A stretch of DNA of 33,051 nt from Bacteroidota bacterium (GTDB lineage Bacteria > Bacteroidota > Bacteroidia > JABDFU01): the NCBI GenBank assembly GCA_013286655.1, contig JABDFG010000025.1:1-33051 (forward strand), written 5' to 3'. A program made the translations under genes and the position numbers. Positions 25,071-32,882 of this stretch are shown here, piece after piece. Position 1 is the stretch's first letter, and each line of letters opens with the position of its first letter. The notes beneath the pieces were generated by a model. It made no database searches. It was given only the letters and a program-made list of their open reading frames with translations, and was not told the origin of the DNA.

Positions 25071-25520
25071 TTACTTCTTAACTACCACCTGAATGGTTCT
25101 ACTCCAGTCCTGACCGTAACTCTGATGCATCCCGTCAGCAAATTGAAGTGTTAAGGTGTGTGAACCAGGACTTAATTGTAAGGTATCCGAAGTTTGACCT
25201 TTCCCAAAATGCAGATGAGTCTCATCTTTAGCAACCATTTGCCCCTTTTCAACGAAACTGCCATCAACGATAAGATGGTGGTGGCCTTTGCCGGTATTAA
25301 GTTTACCTGCAGGTTCCACCTCCATGCCCTTCACACCCATTTGAATAATTACGGGTGATTTTACGGTATCTCCATCTTTCAGATTTGAAAAATACACTCC
25401 ATTCCCATCTATGTTTTGAACATTCCGAGTATTGGAATTACCAGTTTCCACTTTTGGGGTTTGGTCGCAAGCAATTATCATTGAAAGCAATACGAATGGC
25501 ATTAATATTTTGATTTTCAT
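25071..25520 (-). CDS. DUF4399 lipoprotein
   Basis: The ATG at 25520 gives 149 residues; a longer frame to 25556 would place 12 extra residues before the signal and run into the regulatory array. The signal peptide ends in a lipobox-like SMIIAC with Cys18 as the lipid anchor. The mature part has VYFSNLKDGDTVKSPVIIQMGVKGMEVEPAG and GKGHHHLIVDG, the DUF4399 pattern, followed by HLHFGKGQTSDTLQLSPGSHTLTLQFADG. The histidine-rich motifs suggest metal binding, but this has not been shown for the family to my knowledge. It is periplasmic or outer-membrane attached. Its promoter carries the four-heptamer array shared with three other genes here. Confidence 0.85.
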   Translation of the reverse strand: MKIKILMPFVLLSMIIACDQTPKVETGNSNTRNVQNIDGNGVYFSNLKDGDTVKSPVIIQMGVKGMEVEPAGKLNTGKGHHHLIVDGSFVEKGQMVAKDETHLHFGKGQTSDTLQLSPGSHTLTLQFADGMHQSYGQDWSRTIQVVVKK

Positions 25521-25538
25521 TTGTTTTGAAATTTTCAA

Positions 25539-25596
25539 TAAAGGAACGTACAACACATTAAAACAAAAGTAAAACGAGATTAAAATCTTATTAAAT
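25539..25596 (-). promoter_or_regulatory. Heptamer array and -7 element, site 1 (DUF4399 gene)
   Basis: Read on the minus strand: ATTTAAT (25596-25590), TTTTAAT (25585-25579), TTTTACT (25574-25568) and TTTTAAT (25563-25557), each 11 bp apart. After 10 nt comes TTCCTTTA (25546-25539), a weak -7 element. The ATG is 18 nt further on. Confidence 0.7.
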
Positions 25597-25633
25597 AGAT
25601 TTTGGCGATTATTCCAAAATGAATTCTAAATAA

Positions 25634-26125
25634 TCACGAATTCCATTTGAAATAAAACATCACTAAGGCCACCATGAGAATAGTTACTGCTATGTATATT
25701 GCAACCATCTTCTGTCTGACTTGTTGATTTTTGTATTCTTTTCGCTCGACCGAATTTAAAATTCTTTGGATGAGCATATCTGTCATTTTGGTTGAGTCCT
25801 TGTCCTTTACCAAATAATCATAACTAACTTCCTTAGGCAAATCCTGCCGCATTGTTTGATCGTCTGGCTCCAAAAGTATAATTACTGAACTTTTGGATGT
25901 CCTTTCTTTAATCATTTTTGACACCTCCAGTATCTGTTTACCTAACATTTTATAATCCAGTATGATAACATCCGGTTTGGCAAGCATATTATTTACACAT
26001 TGACCGGCAGTTTCAAAACTCAGTATCTCGTAGCTGGAATTACGCTGAAATTTATAATTGAGCATGAAGGAGTATATTTTTTCTGGTTCAAGAATAAAAA
26101 CGGTATGTTTTTTATGATCTTTCAT
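25634..26125 (-). CDS. Receiver-domain protein with C-terminal membrane anchor
   Basis: The 163 residues begin with a CheY-like receiver: VFILEPE at the first strand (Glu13 and Glu15 in place of the usual Asp pair), VIILDY with Asp57 as the phosphoacceptor, and YLVKD with Lys107. The conserved Thr/Ser after strand 4 is not evident (VIILLEPDD). After a charged helix (about 116-139), residues 141-159 are a hydrophobic membrane segment ending FYFKWNS. A receiver tethered by a tail anchor and lacking an output domain is unusual. It would sit on the cytoplasmic side of the inner membrane, perhaps as a phosphate sink or adaptor for the nearby histidine kinase. Its promoter has the shared heptamer array. 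Confidence 0.8.
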   Translation of the reverse strand: MKDHKKHTVFILEPEKIYSFMLNYKFQRNSSYEILSFETAGQCVNNMLAKPDVIILDYKMLGKQILEVSKMIKERTSKSSVIILLEPDDQTMRQDLPKEVSYDYLVKDKDSTKMTDMLIQRILNSVERKEYKNQQVRQKMVAIYIAVTILMVALVMFYFKWNS

Positions 26126-26129
26126 CGGG

Positions 26130-26187
26130 CAAATATCAAACGATGCAATTAAAGAATGGTTAAACTTGGATTAAAATGGAATTAAAA
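26130..26187 (-). promoter_or_regulatory. Heptamer array and -7 element, site 2 (receiver gene)
   Basis: Read on the minus strand: TTTTAAT (26187-26181), TTTTAAT (26176-26170), GTTTAAC (26165-26159) and CTTTAAT (26154-26148), each 11 bp apart. After 10 nt comes GATATTTG (26137-26130). Only 4 nt separate this from the ATG, so the transcript is leaderless or nearly so. Confidence 0.75.
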
Positions 26188-26265
26188 AGACTTGAGTTTG
26201 CCCCTTGCAAACATTAGTCTTTTTTATACCCTTTAGGGTGCTAAAAAGGATTTTTTAGTCCTCTA

Positions 26266-27585
26266 TTATGCACGAATAATTGGCAGTATAATCAGTATTT
26301 CAGTTCCCATTCCCTCTTCTGAATTAATTTGGATAAGGCCTTTGTGGAGTTCAATTATTTTTTGAGTAAGGGACAATCCCAATCCACTACCTGGCAAACT
26401 TCTTGCATTTGTTGCGCGGTAAAATGGTTCGACTATTTTCGAAAGTTCGTTTTTAGGTATCCCGATTCCTTTGTCTTTAAAACGAAGTTCAATGTCTTCT
26501 TCGTTTGCCATAAATACAACGTCTACGCTCATATTATCGGAATACTTGCAGGCGTTTTCCATTAAGTTAAAAAATGCCGATTCGATCAGTGGTTCATTTC
26601 CAAAAATAGTTAACCGGGATTCATCTTCTGGAAAAGTTAAAAATGCAATGTTGGCTTTATAGGCAGGAAAGTTTTTTAGCAACTTTTCCCTGGAGGAAAA
26701 TAGAAGTTCATCTATTCTTACATTCCGAAGTTTCAAGGCTCCCACATCCGTTGTGGCGAGAGCCAAGTCAAGCAAATTATTGGAAATTTTACTAAGTCCT
26801 TTTATATCGTTTAAAAGCGATTCTAATAATTCAATGTATTCCTTTGTATTTCTTTCCTTTTTGAGTGTCACTTCAATATGTCCGGTGATTGAAGTCAGTG
26901 GTGTTCGCAATTCATGTGAAGCGTTGGATACAAATGCTCTTTGCATTTCAAAGCCTTTCTCCAGGCGATCCAGAACTTTATTAAAAGTGATGGAGAGTTG
27001 TGCGATCTCATCTTTTTTGTTTCCCTCATTTAATCGAACATTCAGTTTGGACATCGTAATCTCCTTTGCATCGGTAATAATTTTAGAAATGGGATGTAAA
27101 GCCAATCCGGAAAATAACCATCCGGTTACATAAGAAACAAGCACTGCCAGGAGTAGCCCAACTGTCAGTATAATTTTAAGATTCCTGATATTGTCCTGCC
27201 CATATTTATCAAACGCAGAAACAACTACCTTAAATTGTTTATCGTTTACGGAATACTGAAAGCTACAGGTTTCAATCTCAATCTTATTATTGGTGCTATC
27301 TTTTGTATCACTATAAACCAAGTTATTGTTTTGATCAAATACAGAAATTGTTTCGTTGAAAAGTGCATTTTTTGTATCGGCATTAATGGAATTTAACAAA
27401 TTATTGTCGATTTGTTTTACATCTGTCAGGAGGTTAACCACTGTAGTACCCCTGTTTTTCATCCGTATTGCAAATTCAGACGCCCTGTACGAGGACGAAA
27501 AATAAAATAACGATAATCCGAATAAAAGAAATAGACTTGCAACAATAAGACAAAATTTCAATGCAAGATTCTGGCGAATGTTCAT
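26266..27585 (-). CDS. Sensor histidine kinase
   Basis: The 439 residues are organised as follows: membrane segment (about 10-30), periplasmic sensor of about 105 residues (32-136), second membrane segment (137-163), HAMP linker (164-215), and HisKA with His224 in SNASHELRTPLTS. The ATP-binding domain has the N box NLMENACKYSDN, the G1 box KDKGIGIP and the G2 box GSGLGLSLTQKI. All boxes are intact, so it should be active. Its gene starts 5 bp after the response-regulator stop, forming one operon with it. The signal is unknown; the overall plan resembles CusS/QseC-type sensors of envelope or metal stress. Confidence 0.93.
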   Translation of the reverse strand: MNIRQNLALKFCLIVASLFLLFGLSLFYFSSSYRASEFAIRMKNRGTTVVNLLTDVKQIDNNLLNSINADTKNALFNETISVFDQNNNLVYSDTKDSTNNKIEIETCSFQYSVNDKQFKVVVSAFDKYGQDNIRNLKIILTVGLLLAVLVSYVTGWLFSGLALHPISKIITDAKEITMSKLNVRLNEGNKKDEIAQLSITFNKVLDRLEKGFEMQRAFVSNASHELRTPLTSITGHIEVTLKKERNTKEYIELLESLLNDIKGLSKISNNLLDLALATTDVGALKLRNVRIDELLFSSREKLLKNFPAYKANIAFLTFPEDESRLTIFGNEPLIESAFFNLMENACKYSDNMSVDVVFMANEEDIELRFKDKGIGIPKNELSKIVEPFYRATNARSLPGSGLGLSLTQKIIELHKGLIQINSEEGMGTEILIILPIIRA

Positions 27586-27590
27586 CAGGA

Positions 27591-28274
27591 TTATGATTCC
27601 TTTAAGATGTAACCCATCCCAACATGGGTATGAATAAGTTTGGAGGAAAATCCCTTATCTATTTTATTACGGAGAAAGCTAATATAAACATCAATTATGT
27701 TGGTACCGGTGTCAAAGGTAATATCCCATATTTTTTCAGCTATCTCTGCCCTGGAAATTACTTTATTTTTGCTTCTCATTAAAAATTCCAAAAGTTGAAA
27801 TTCCTTGGCAGTTAATTCAATATTTTTTCCAGCCCTGCATACTGTCTTTGCATCCAGGTTCATTTCCAGATCCGCTATTTTCAAAATATTAGTTTGAAGG
27901 ACCGCATGATTCGTCCTTTTAAGGAAGACACGTACCCTTGCAAGCAGCTCTTTAAACTCAAAAGGTTTTACAAGGTAATCATCCGTACCGGCATCAAATC
28001 CTTCGAGTTTATCTTGAGTAGTTCCAAGAGCTGTAAGCATTAGAACAGGTACGGAAGCATTGTGATTCCGAATTTCTTTACAGACTTCAAAACCATTCAT
28101 CATCGGAAGGTTAACGTCCAAAATGATCATGTCATAATTCTGAGATAGCGCCATTTTCTTCCCTATTAATCCATCGTATGCAACTGCGGTTTCAAACCCT
28201 TCTTCTTCAAGACCCTGACGAATGAATGATGCAACTCTTTTCTCGTCTTCTATGATTAATATTTTAGTTCCCAT
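27591..28274 (-). CDS. OmpR-family response regulator
   Basis: This 227-residue protein has a receiver domain (1-120) with the acidic pair Glu9/Asp10, phosphoacceptor Asp53 in MIILDVNLPMMNG, Thr81 and Lys103 (DDYLVKPF), followed by a winged-helix DNA-binding domain (about 130-225) with LTAKEFQLLEFLMRS, RAEIAEKIWD, and the recognition helix TNIIDVYISFLRNKI. It is the partner of the histidine kinase directly downstream. OmpR-family proteins bind head-to-tail to direct repeats spaced by about one DNA turn. Four such arrays (11-bp spacing) lie around this operon, one in the intergenic region upstream of it, and it is the natural candidate to bind them. Confidence 0.93.
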   Translation of the reverse strand: MGTKILIIEDEKRVASFIRQGLEEEGFETAVAYDGLIGKKMALSQNYDMIILDVNLPMMNGFEVCKEIRNHNASVPVLMLTALGTTQDKLEGFDAGTDDYLVKPFEFKELLARVRVFLKRTNHAVLQTNILKIADLEMNLDAKTVCRAGKNIELTAKEFQLLEFLMRSKNKVISRAEIAEKIWDITFDTGTNIIDVYISFLRNKIDKGFSSKLIHTHVGMGYILKES

Positions 28275-28320
28275 TGTTCAAATATGCAAATTGTTTTACT
28301 CAAAAATGATACCGACATAC

Positions 28321-28378
28321 AATTAATCTGATTTTAATTTCATTTTAATCAGTACTTAATTGCATTATAAGAGCTTTG
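28321..28378 (+). promoter_or_regulatory. Heptamer array and -7 element, site 3 (barrel-protein gene)
   Basis: AATTAAT (28321-28327), TTTTAAT (28332-28338), TTTTAAT (28343-28349) and ACTTAAT (28354-28360) are each 11 bp apart. After 10 nt comes GAGCTTTG (28371-28378). The ATG at 28401 is 22 nt further on. The array lies between the divergent regulator and barrel genes and is oriented towards the latter. Confidence 0.75.
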
Positions 28379-28400
28379 AGATAGAATCAAAACAAGTAAC

Positions 28401-30542
28401 ATGACTAGATTGGTGAATATCTCGACAGACAACGATTTTAAAAGAAAATTCCTTTTATCAATGGTCGCCCTCATAACAAGCATTGCTTATGGTCAACATA
28501 AAACTGATATAACATTAACAGTAAAAAGTGATTCTTTGAAATTTTCCGAACCTGCTAACAATATAAAAGATGGAGATAGCACCTATCTCTACTTTACTTC
28601 TAACGATGAACAGCCAGTTATAAAAGTGTTCTTTAAAGAAAATAATTTACTACCTCTGGCCCCGCTTTCTCTTTTGCCCTCTGATCATTATACCATTATC
28701 GATTCACTTAAAAAAAATATGGATGGATTGTATGGCGGGAAAATAAGGTTGAACGATTTTCTTACAGATCAAAGACCTGTTTTAAGTGTAAAGGTAGGCT
28801 CCAATCATTTTAATTACAATTTACTACCCGTTATCCTGCCAGTAATTACTACAGATCAGAAAACAGTAGATGTTTTTCAGGAGGAACAGAAAACCATTGA
28901 GTTTCCTGAAACTAATGGGTTTAATATAAAAACAGAAAATTCATTTATTCAGGGGAAGGACTTTGACTACAAATTAACAAATTATCTCAATTTGCTGGCT
29001 ATAACAATCAAGCCCCACAGCATCGGAACAAGACAAATAAATATTCCATTAAAAAGCAATTTCCCTGTTCTGGATTCTAAAGGGAACCTTACGAATAATA
29101 TTCAAATTCTTTCCATTGGCATAAATGTTAAACAATTTAAGTTTTCTTATATAAATTTTGACAAGAATGCTATTTTCTATTCTCCTGATTCAAAAATCAG
29201 TCAACAGATAATGGTCGATTATAATCCTCTTTTTGAACAGACCAAATCATTCAGAATAGAAGATCAACAAAACGGTGGAGAGTTGATTGCTGAATTAATT
29301 GTTGAATCAATTGTAGATAACACTAAAAAAGTCGTATGCAGGATAAAACCGTTCGCCTTTCATAAAGTTTCGGACGGTTATCTGTATATTAAAGATTCAG
29401 AAAAGAACCGGTTTATCTGTAATCTTAATATCAGTGAAAAGCCAAAGATTGAAAAAGTATCTATCCGAAAAAACGGCGATGACTGGGATGAAACCCTAAC
29501 TGTTCATCCAGGTGAACAAATCGAAGTGAGAATACAAGGTAAGGACCTTGAAACAAATAAAATACAATTTGATGGGATTTCAGACGCAAAACAAGACACT
29601 GTAAAATCTTCTGATGAATTTGTCTATTTCCGCTTCAAAGTTCCACTTGCAATCGCCAATAAGCATATTTCCATATTCCTGGATCGTAAAGAAACATCTT
29701 ACCAGTTAAGTGTAAGGGATTATAAAAAACCTTCCCAGTTCGATTTTGTAAACATCAATTACGGGAAGGCACCTGTTGCTCTTACGGATGTTCGATTCAA
29801 TAAACCGTTTTTTTATGATAGTGCTATTAAAGACATCAATATCACATTTAACCCCAATAGAATTGATATAAATGACAAACTCTATGGTAAACAGTATATT
29901 AATATCGAGGTGAAGATTCTTAATAAAGACAATGATCTGATTGAAGATGAAAAAATTGAAAATCTGGTTATTTGCCCCGGGGATCAATCACCAAGAAAGG
30001 GGCATTATGATGTTTCTGATTGCAATGAGCCGCTTATAAATCTTAATGATTACCTGGATCATAAAACCTATAAGCTACCCGAATTTACCCAGATTATCAT
30101 TATAGTGAGTCACGATGAAAGTAAATACGATGATACGAAAGGATATAAGCGAAAAATCAAACTCATCCTCTCACGTAAGTATAATTATGACCTACAGTTG
30201 TCATTTCCAACAGGACTTTTAGTGAAAAATTTCGGAGACGGAGGAGGTATTGGAAATTTATCCGGTATAAGTGCCTCAGTACTTTTTAATATGACCCCTT
30301 ACGATGATAAACAACCCGGTCAGTTAAGGCCCTATTCCATCGGCGCAGGTTTTTTGGCACTTAATGCATTAAATCTCAGCAGTACGGCAACATCTGATCT
30401 TGGCATTGTTGTTATGGGAACAATCCAGCCTTTCAGGAAAAATGCCAAATTCAGTGTTCCAATCTATTTTGGTTATGGATACTTTGTTAAAAGTAGTAGG
30501 TTCTTTGAAATTCTAGGCCCAGGATTGCAATTTAATTTTTAG
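28401..30542 (+). CDS. Envelope protein with Ig-like repeats and a C-terminal outer-membrane barrel
   Basis: The 713 residues begin with a long signal peptide (about 1-31, ending AYG-Q; a start further in is possible). The middle, about 35-570, is rich in beta strands and looks like several Ig-like domains (for example VHPGEQIEVRIQGKDLETNKIQF near residue 370). From about 590 the alternating pattern YNYDLQLSFPTGLLVKN to the terminal GPGLQFNF, ending in Phe, is typical of an outer-membrane beta-barrel. No family name was recognised. It is transcribed divergently from the regulator operon, behind its own heptamer array, so it should be a target of the two-component system. Confidence 0.65.
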   Translation: MTRLVNISTDNDFKRKFLLSMVALITSIAYGQHKTDITLTVKSDSLKFSEPANNIKDGDSTYLYFTSNDEQPVIKVFFKENNLLPLAPLSLLPSDHYTIIDSLKKNMDGLYGGKIRLNDFLTDQRPVLSVKVGSNHFNYNLLPVILPVITTDQKTVDVFQEEQKTIEFPETNGFNIKTENSFIQGKDFDYKLTNYLNLLAITIKPHSIGTRQINIPLKSNFPVLDSKGNLTNNIQILSIGINVKQFKFSYINFDKNAIFYSPDSKISQQIMVDYNPLFEQTKSFRIEDQQNGGELIAELIVESIVDNTKKVVCRIKPFAFHKVSDGYLYIKDSEKNRFICNLNISEKPKIEKVSIRKNGDDWDETLTVHPGEQIEVRIQGKDLETNKIQFDGISDAKQDTVKSSDEFVYFRFKVPLAIANKHISIFLDRKETSYQLSVRDYKKPSQFDFVNINYGKAPVALTDVRFNKPFFYDSAIKDINITFNPNRIDINDKLYGKQYINIEVKILNKDNDLIEDEKIENLVICPGDQSPRKGHYDVSDCNEPLINLNDYLDHKTYKLPEFTQIIIIVSHDESKYDDTKGYKRKIKLILSRKYNYDLQLSFPTGLLVKNFGDGGGIGNLSGISASVLFNMTPYDDKQPGQLRPYSIGAGFLALNALNLSSTATSDLGIVVMGTIQPFRKNAKFSVPIYFGYGYFVKSSRFFEILGPGLQFNF

Positions 30543-30641
30543 CGTCGAAATTCAATCGATTAAATAGGAGGCAACAGAAAATAAAGCATAAACAAACAGT
30601 ATTAATTATTTCATAGAAATGCAAAGATAGATATGGATGAA

Positions 30642-30699
30642 TTTTAATCCTTTTTTAATCCCGTTTTATATCCGTTTTCATCTTGGCAGTGTTCTTTTG
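30642..30699 (+). promoter_or_regulatory. Heptamer array and -7 element, site 4 (lipoprotein operon)
   Basis: TTTTAAT (30642-30648), TTTTAAT (30653-30659), TTTTATA (30664-30670) and TTTTCAT (30675-30681) are each 11 bp apart. After 10 nt comes TTCTTTTG (30692-30699). The leader to the gene at 30889 would be about 180 nt and contains a 34-codon ORF. Confidence 0.75.
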
Positions 30700-30774
30700 T
30701 TAAAAAAATAAATTTTAACCCTAAGGTCGTTGAAAATAATAAGTAACTAAAAAATTGGTAAACGAAGAAAACAG

Positions 30775-30879
30775 GTGACAATAAATAAGGGAAACAGAAG
30801 AACCATTGGGATTTTATTACTTCTATTTGCCTTGTCAGTTTTTACCGACTTTTATCACAGAGTAAAAATTAAACTTTAA
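30775..30879 (+). CDS. Possible 34-aa membrane peptide in the operon leader
   Basis: A GTG at 30775 opens a frame ending at TAA 30877-30879, 9 bp before the next ATG. The peptide has a basic start (MTINKGNRRT), one hydrophobic segment of about 15 residues (IGILLLLFALSVF) and a polar end (DFYHRVKIKL). It has the form of a small single-pass inner-membrane protein or a leader peptide. The upstream frame is closed by a TAA eight codons before the GTG. Only the composition and position support it. Confidence 0.35.
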   Translation: MTINKGNRRTIGILLLLFALSVFTDFYHRVKIKL

Positions 30880-30888
30880 AACTGAAAT

Positions 30889-31434
30889 ATGAAGAAGATC
30901 GTCAACAACTATCCCAAAAAACTAATTAAAGGGAAAAGGGAGTTAAACGCAAGGCGTTTTTTGAATATACTCCTGGCTGCGGTTATTACCGGAAGCATAC
31001 TAATTACTGATACCGGTTGCAAAACTCATAAGGCAGCAACATCAACAAATACAGATGATGCTAAGGCTAAAGCAGAAGCCGCAGCAAGAAAGAAAGCGGA
31101 GGAAGAAGCTGCTGCTAAAGCGGCAGCAGATGCGGCAGCCAAAAGGGAACCCTACAACAGGGTAGAAAAATACTTTCAACAAATATCAGACGCACCTGAT
31201 GTTAACACTGCAAATCAGACAATTAATTCTGCTATGTCCTCTTTTAAAACCGGGGACATTCCTGTTTTGATTATTATTTACCGCAATGGCATTTCTGTTG
31301 ATTATGATCAGCCCACAACTATCAGCAAATACCTGAACTACCTGAAAGATCAGAAGAAAAATCCAAATGCAGTAGATCATCTGGAAATGGATGGTAATGG
31401 AAAAATAACAGAAGTAGTATTAATTAAAAAATAA
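30889..31434 (+). CDS. Membrane-anchored or lipoprotein with Ala/Lys/Glu helix, 181 aa
   Basis: A basic N-terminus of about 23 residues is followed by a hydrophobic stretch (24-40) and TDTGC with Cys44. It could be a lipoprotein, but the position before Thr42 is Asp rather than Leu, so a plain membrane anchor is also possible. Residues about 56-88 form an AKAEAAARKKAEEEAAAKAA-type rigid helix like that of TolA. The C-terminal 90 residues form a small globular domain (YNRVEKYFQQIS, then IPVLIIIYRNGISVDYDQPTT). The C-terminal domain was not recognised. The following gene begins 5 bp after its stop, so the genes are co-transcribed. Confidence 0.7.
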   Translation: MKKIVNNYPKKLIKGKRELNARRFLNILLAAVITGSILITDTGCKTHKAATSTNTDDAKAKAEAAARKKAEEEAAAKAAADAAAKREPYNRVEKYFQQISDAPDVNTANQTINSAMSSFKTGDIPVLIIIYRNGISVDYDQPTTISKYLNYLKDQKKNPNAVDHLEMDGNGKITEVVLIKK

Positions 31435-31439
31435 TCCCC

Positions 31440-32018
31440 ATGTCAAGGAAATCTCTCATCATAATAGCGTTAGTATTATCAGGTATAGCACCTGTACTCT
31501 TTGCTCAGGATAACGTCACACCTCAGCGCAAACATGCGATCGATTCATTGGCCCTTGAAAAAGTAAGGGATTTGAGTAAGTATATAAGTATTATCGGTGA
31601 TAAGGGCACCTCATTCTCCGAGGCTTCCAGGGTTATTAAAAGGGCCGATGAGCTTTTTGCCACTGGTAGCAAAATGGGCGTGTCAACCCTTGCAAGCCCT
31701 GCCGTCAATTACTTCACAGTAGATAATTATTTCAAGCGTTTAATGGCATTGAACTATATCAAAGTCAAAATTGATTGGTATAGCATCCACTATATAAGTG
31801 ACCTGGAAAAACAACCAGATGGTAAATACGTGGGTGTTGTAACCATATACCAACGGTTCGAAGGTTACGGAGCTGAGGGACTTAAATACACAGACGTAAC
31901 TAAAAAGGATGTCACCATTTATGTGGAGAAGAAACACACCCAGATTAATGGGATGCCAATTGATTTTTGGGACGTAATTTTGGGAGATATGAAAGTAACA
32001 GAAACAAAAAAGCAATAA
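31440..32018 (+). CDS. Secreted protein of unknown function, 192 aa
   Basis: A signal peptide covers about residues 1-22 (ending LFA-Q). The mature part starts with a charged helix (RKHAIDSLALEKVRDLSKYI), continues with FSEASRVIKRADELFATGS and has a strand-rich C-terminal half (VKIDWYSIHYISDLEKQPDG, KYVGVVTIYQRFEGYG, TIYVEKK). The Y-x-V-x-V-x-I-x-Q strand pattern and DFWDVILGDMKVTETK end fit a small lipocalin- or cystatin-like domain, but this is guesswork. It is the second large gene of the lipoprotein operon, 5 bp after the first and 15 bp before the third, and is probably periplasmic. Confidence 0.7.
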   Translation: MSRKSLIIIALVLSGIAPVLFAQDNVTPQRKHAIDSLALEKVRDLSKYISIIGDKGTSFSEASRVIKRADELFATGSKMGVSTLASPAVNYFTVDNYFKRLMALNYIKVKIDWYSIHYISDLEKQPDGKYVGVVTIYQRFEGYGAEGLKYTDVTKKDVTIYVEKKHTQINGMPIDFWDVILGDMKVTETKKQ

Positions 32019-32033
32019 ACAGATTCTTAAAAT

Positions 32034-32882
32034 GTGAACTTAATAAAGTGGATTTCGCTTTTCGTATACATTCAATTTTATCTTCGGGTTGAAGCATCCG
32101 CACAAACGATAGTAGCACCAACTCTGGAGGATGAAGTGGTGCTTTATGCCTCAACAAAACAGGTAAACCAGTTTTTCAGAAGATTTAACAATGAGGAATC
32201 TATTGACGGAAGTCGCTATTACGAAAAGGATAGCCTTTACAGGAACCCCATTACACGTTCCTTTTTTTTAAACCTGCTCTTTGATAAAGAAAATTCATTC
32301 GTAAAGGAGGATTTAAAACGACAATTTATTCAATATGTAGGTGACCCAGAGAAACCTGTTTTCCTGGATTTTCATGGCGGAAACTGGATCGCTCAGGTCA
32401 ACACTATTTTTTATTGGGAAGGAAAAGAAGTAAATGCAACTCTCTTTCTCAAATTGCAGGAAGAAAAAATCGGTTCAAAATGGGTAATCAACCGTGTCTG
32501 TTTCAGACCATTTGAAGAGTTCTTTGTTAAAGATACCCAGGATACCGTCCATTTTTTGCATCCCTTAAGTCATGAATTGGAATTCATGAATCTGTACAAA
32601 GTTTTTCACGATGATAAGAATATACTACAGAATTATACTGAACGAAATTATGACCCCGACTACCTGGCACTTTTCCTTTTTGAGGTAAAGAAAGGAAATC
32701 TCCGTTTCAAAACAGTTACAGATGTAAAGTTTCATTTTTTCCAGGTGGATAATTGGTATTTTGAACTTTCACAGTTCAACCGCGCAGGTTATAACACAGG
32801 CTGGCTCATTTCGGACCTTCAGAAACTAGATAGTAAAGAAAAAGACTCTTTGCTGAAAAACGTTTACAACAGGTATGAATAA
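32034..32882 (+). CDS. Secreted protein of unknown function, 282 aa
   Basis: The GTG at 32034 is needed, because the overlapping ATG at 32032 reads straight into TGA. A signal peptide spans about residues 1-24 (ending ASA-Q). The mature protein has LYASTKQVNQFFRRFNNEES near residue 38, VFLDFHGGNWIAQVNTIFYWEGKE near residue 108 and KWVINRVCFRPFEEFF near residue 153. No family was recognised. Like its operon neighbour it seems to be a soluble periplasmic or surface protein with mixed helix and strand. The next gene starts inside its last codons (8-bp overlap), so the operon continues beyond the window. Confidence 0.7.
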   Translation: MNLIKWISLFVYIQFYLRVEASAQTIVAPTLEDEVVLYASTKQVNQFFRRFNNEESIDGSRYYEKDSLYRNPITRSFFLNLLFDKENSFVKEDLKRQFIQYVGDPEKPVFLDFHGGNWIAQVNTIFYWEGKEVNATLFLKLQEEKIGSKWVINRVCFRPFEEFFVKDTQDTVHFLHPLSHELEFMNLYKVFHDDKNILQNYTERNYDPDYLALFLFEVKKGNLRFKTVTDVKFHFFQVDNWYFELSQFNRAGYNTGWLISDLQKLDSKEKDSLLKNVYNRYE

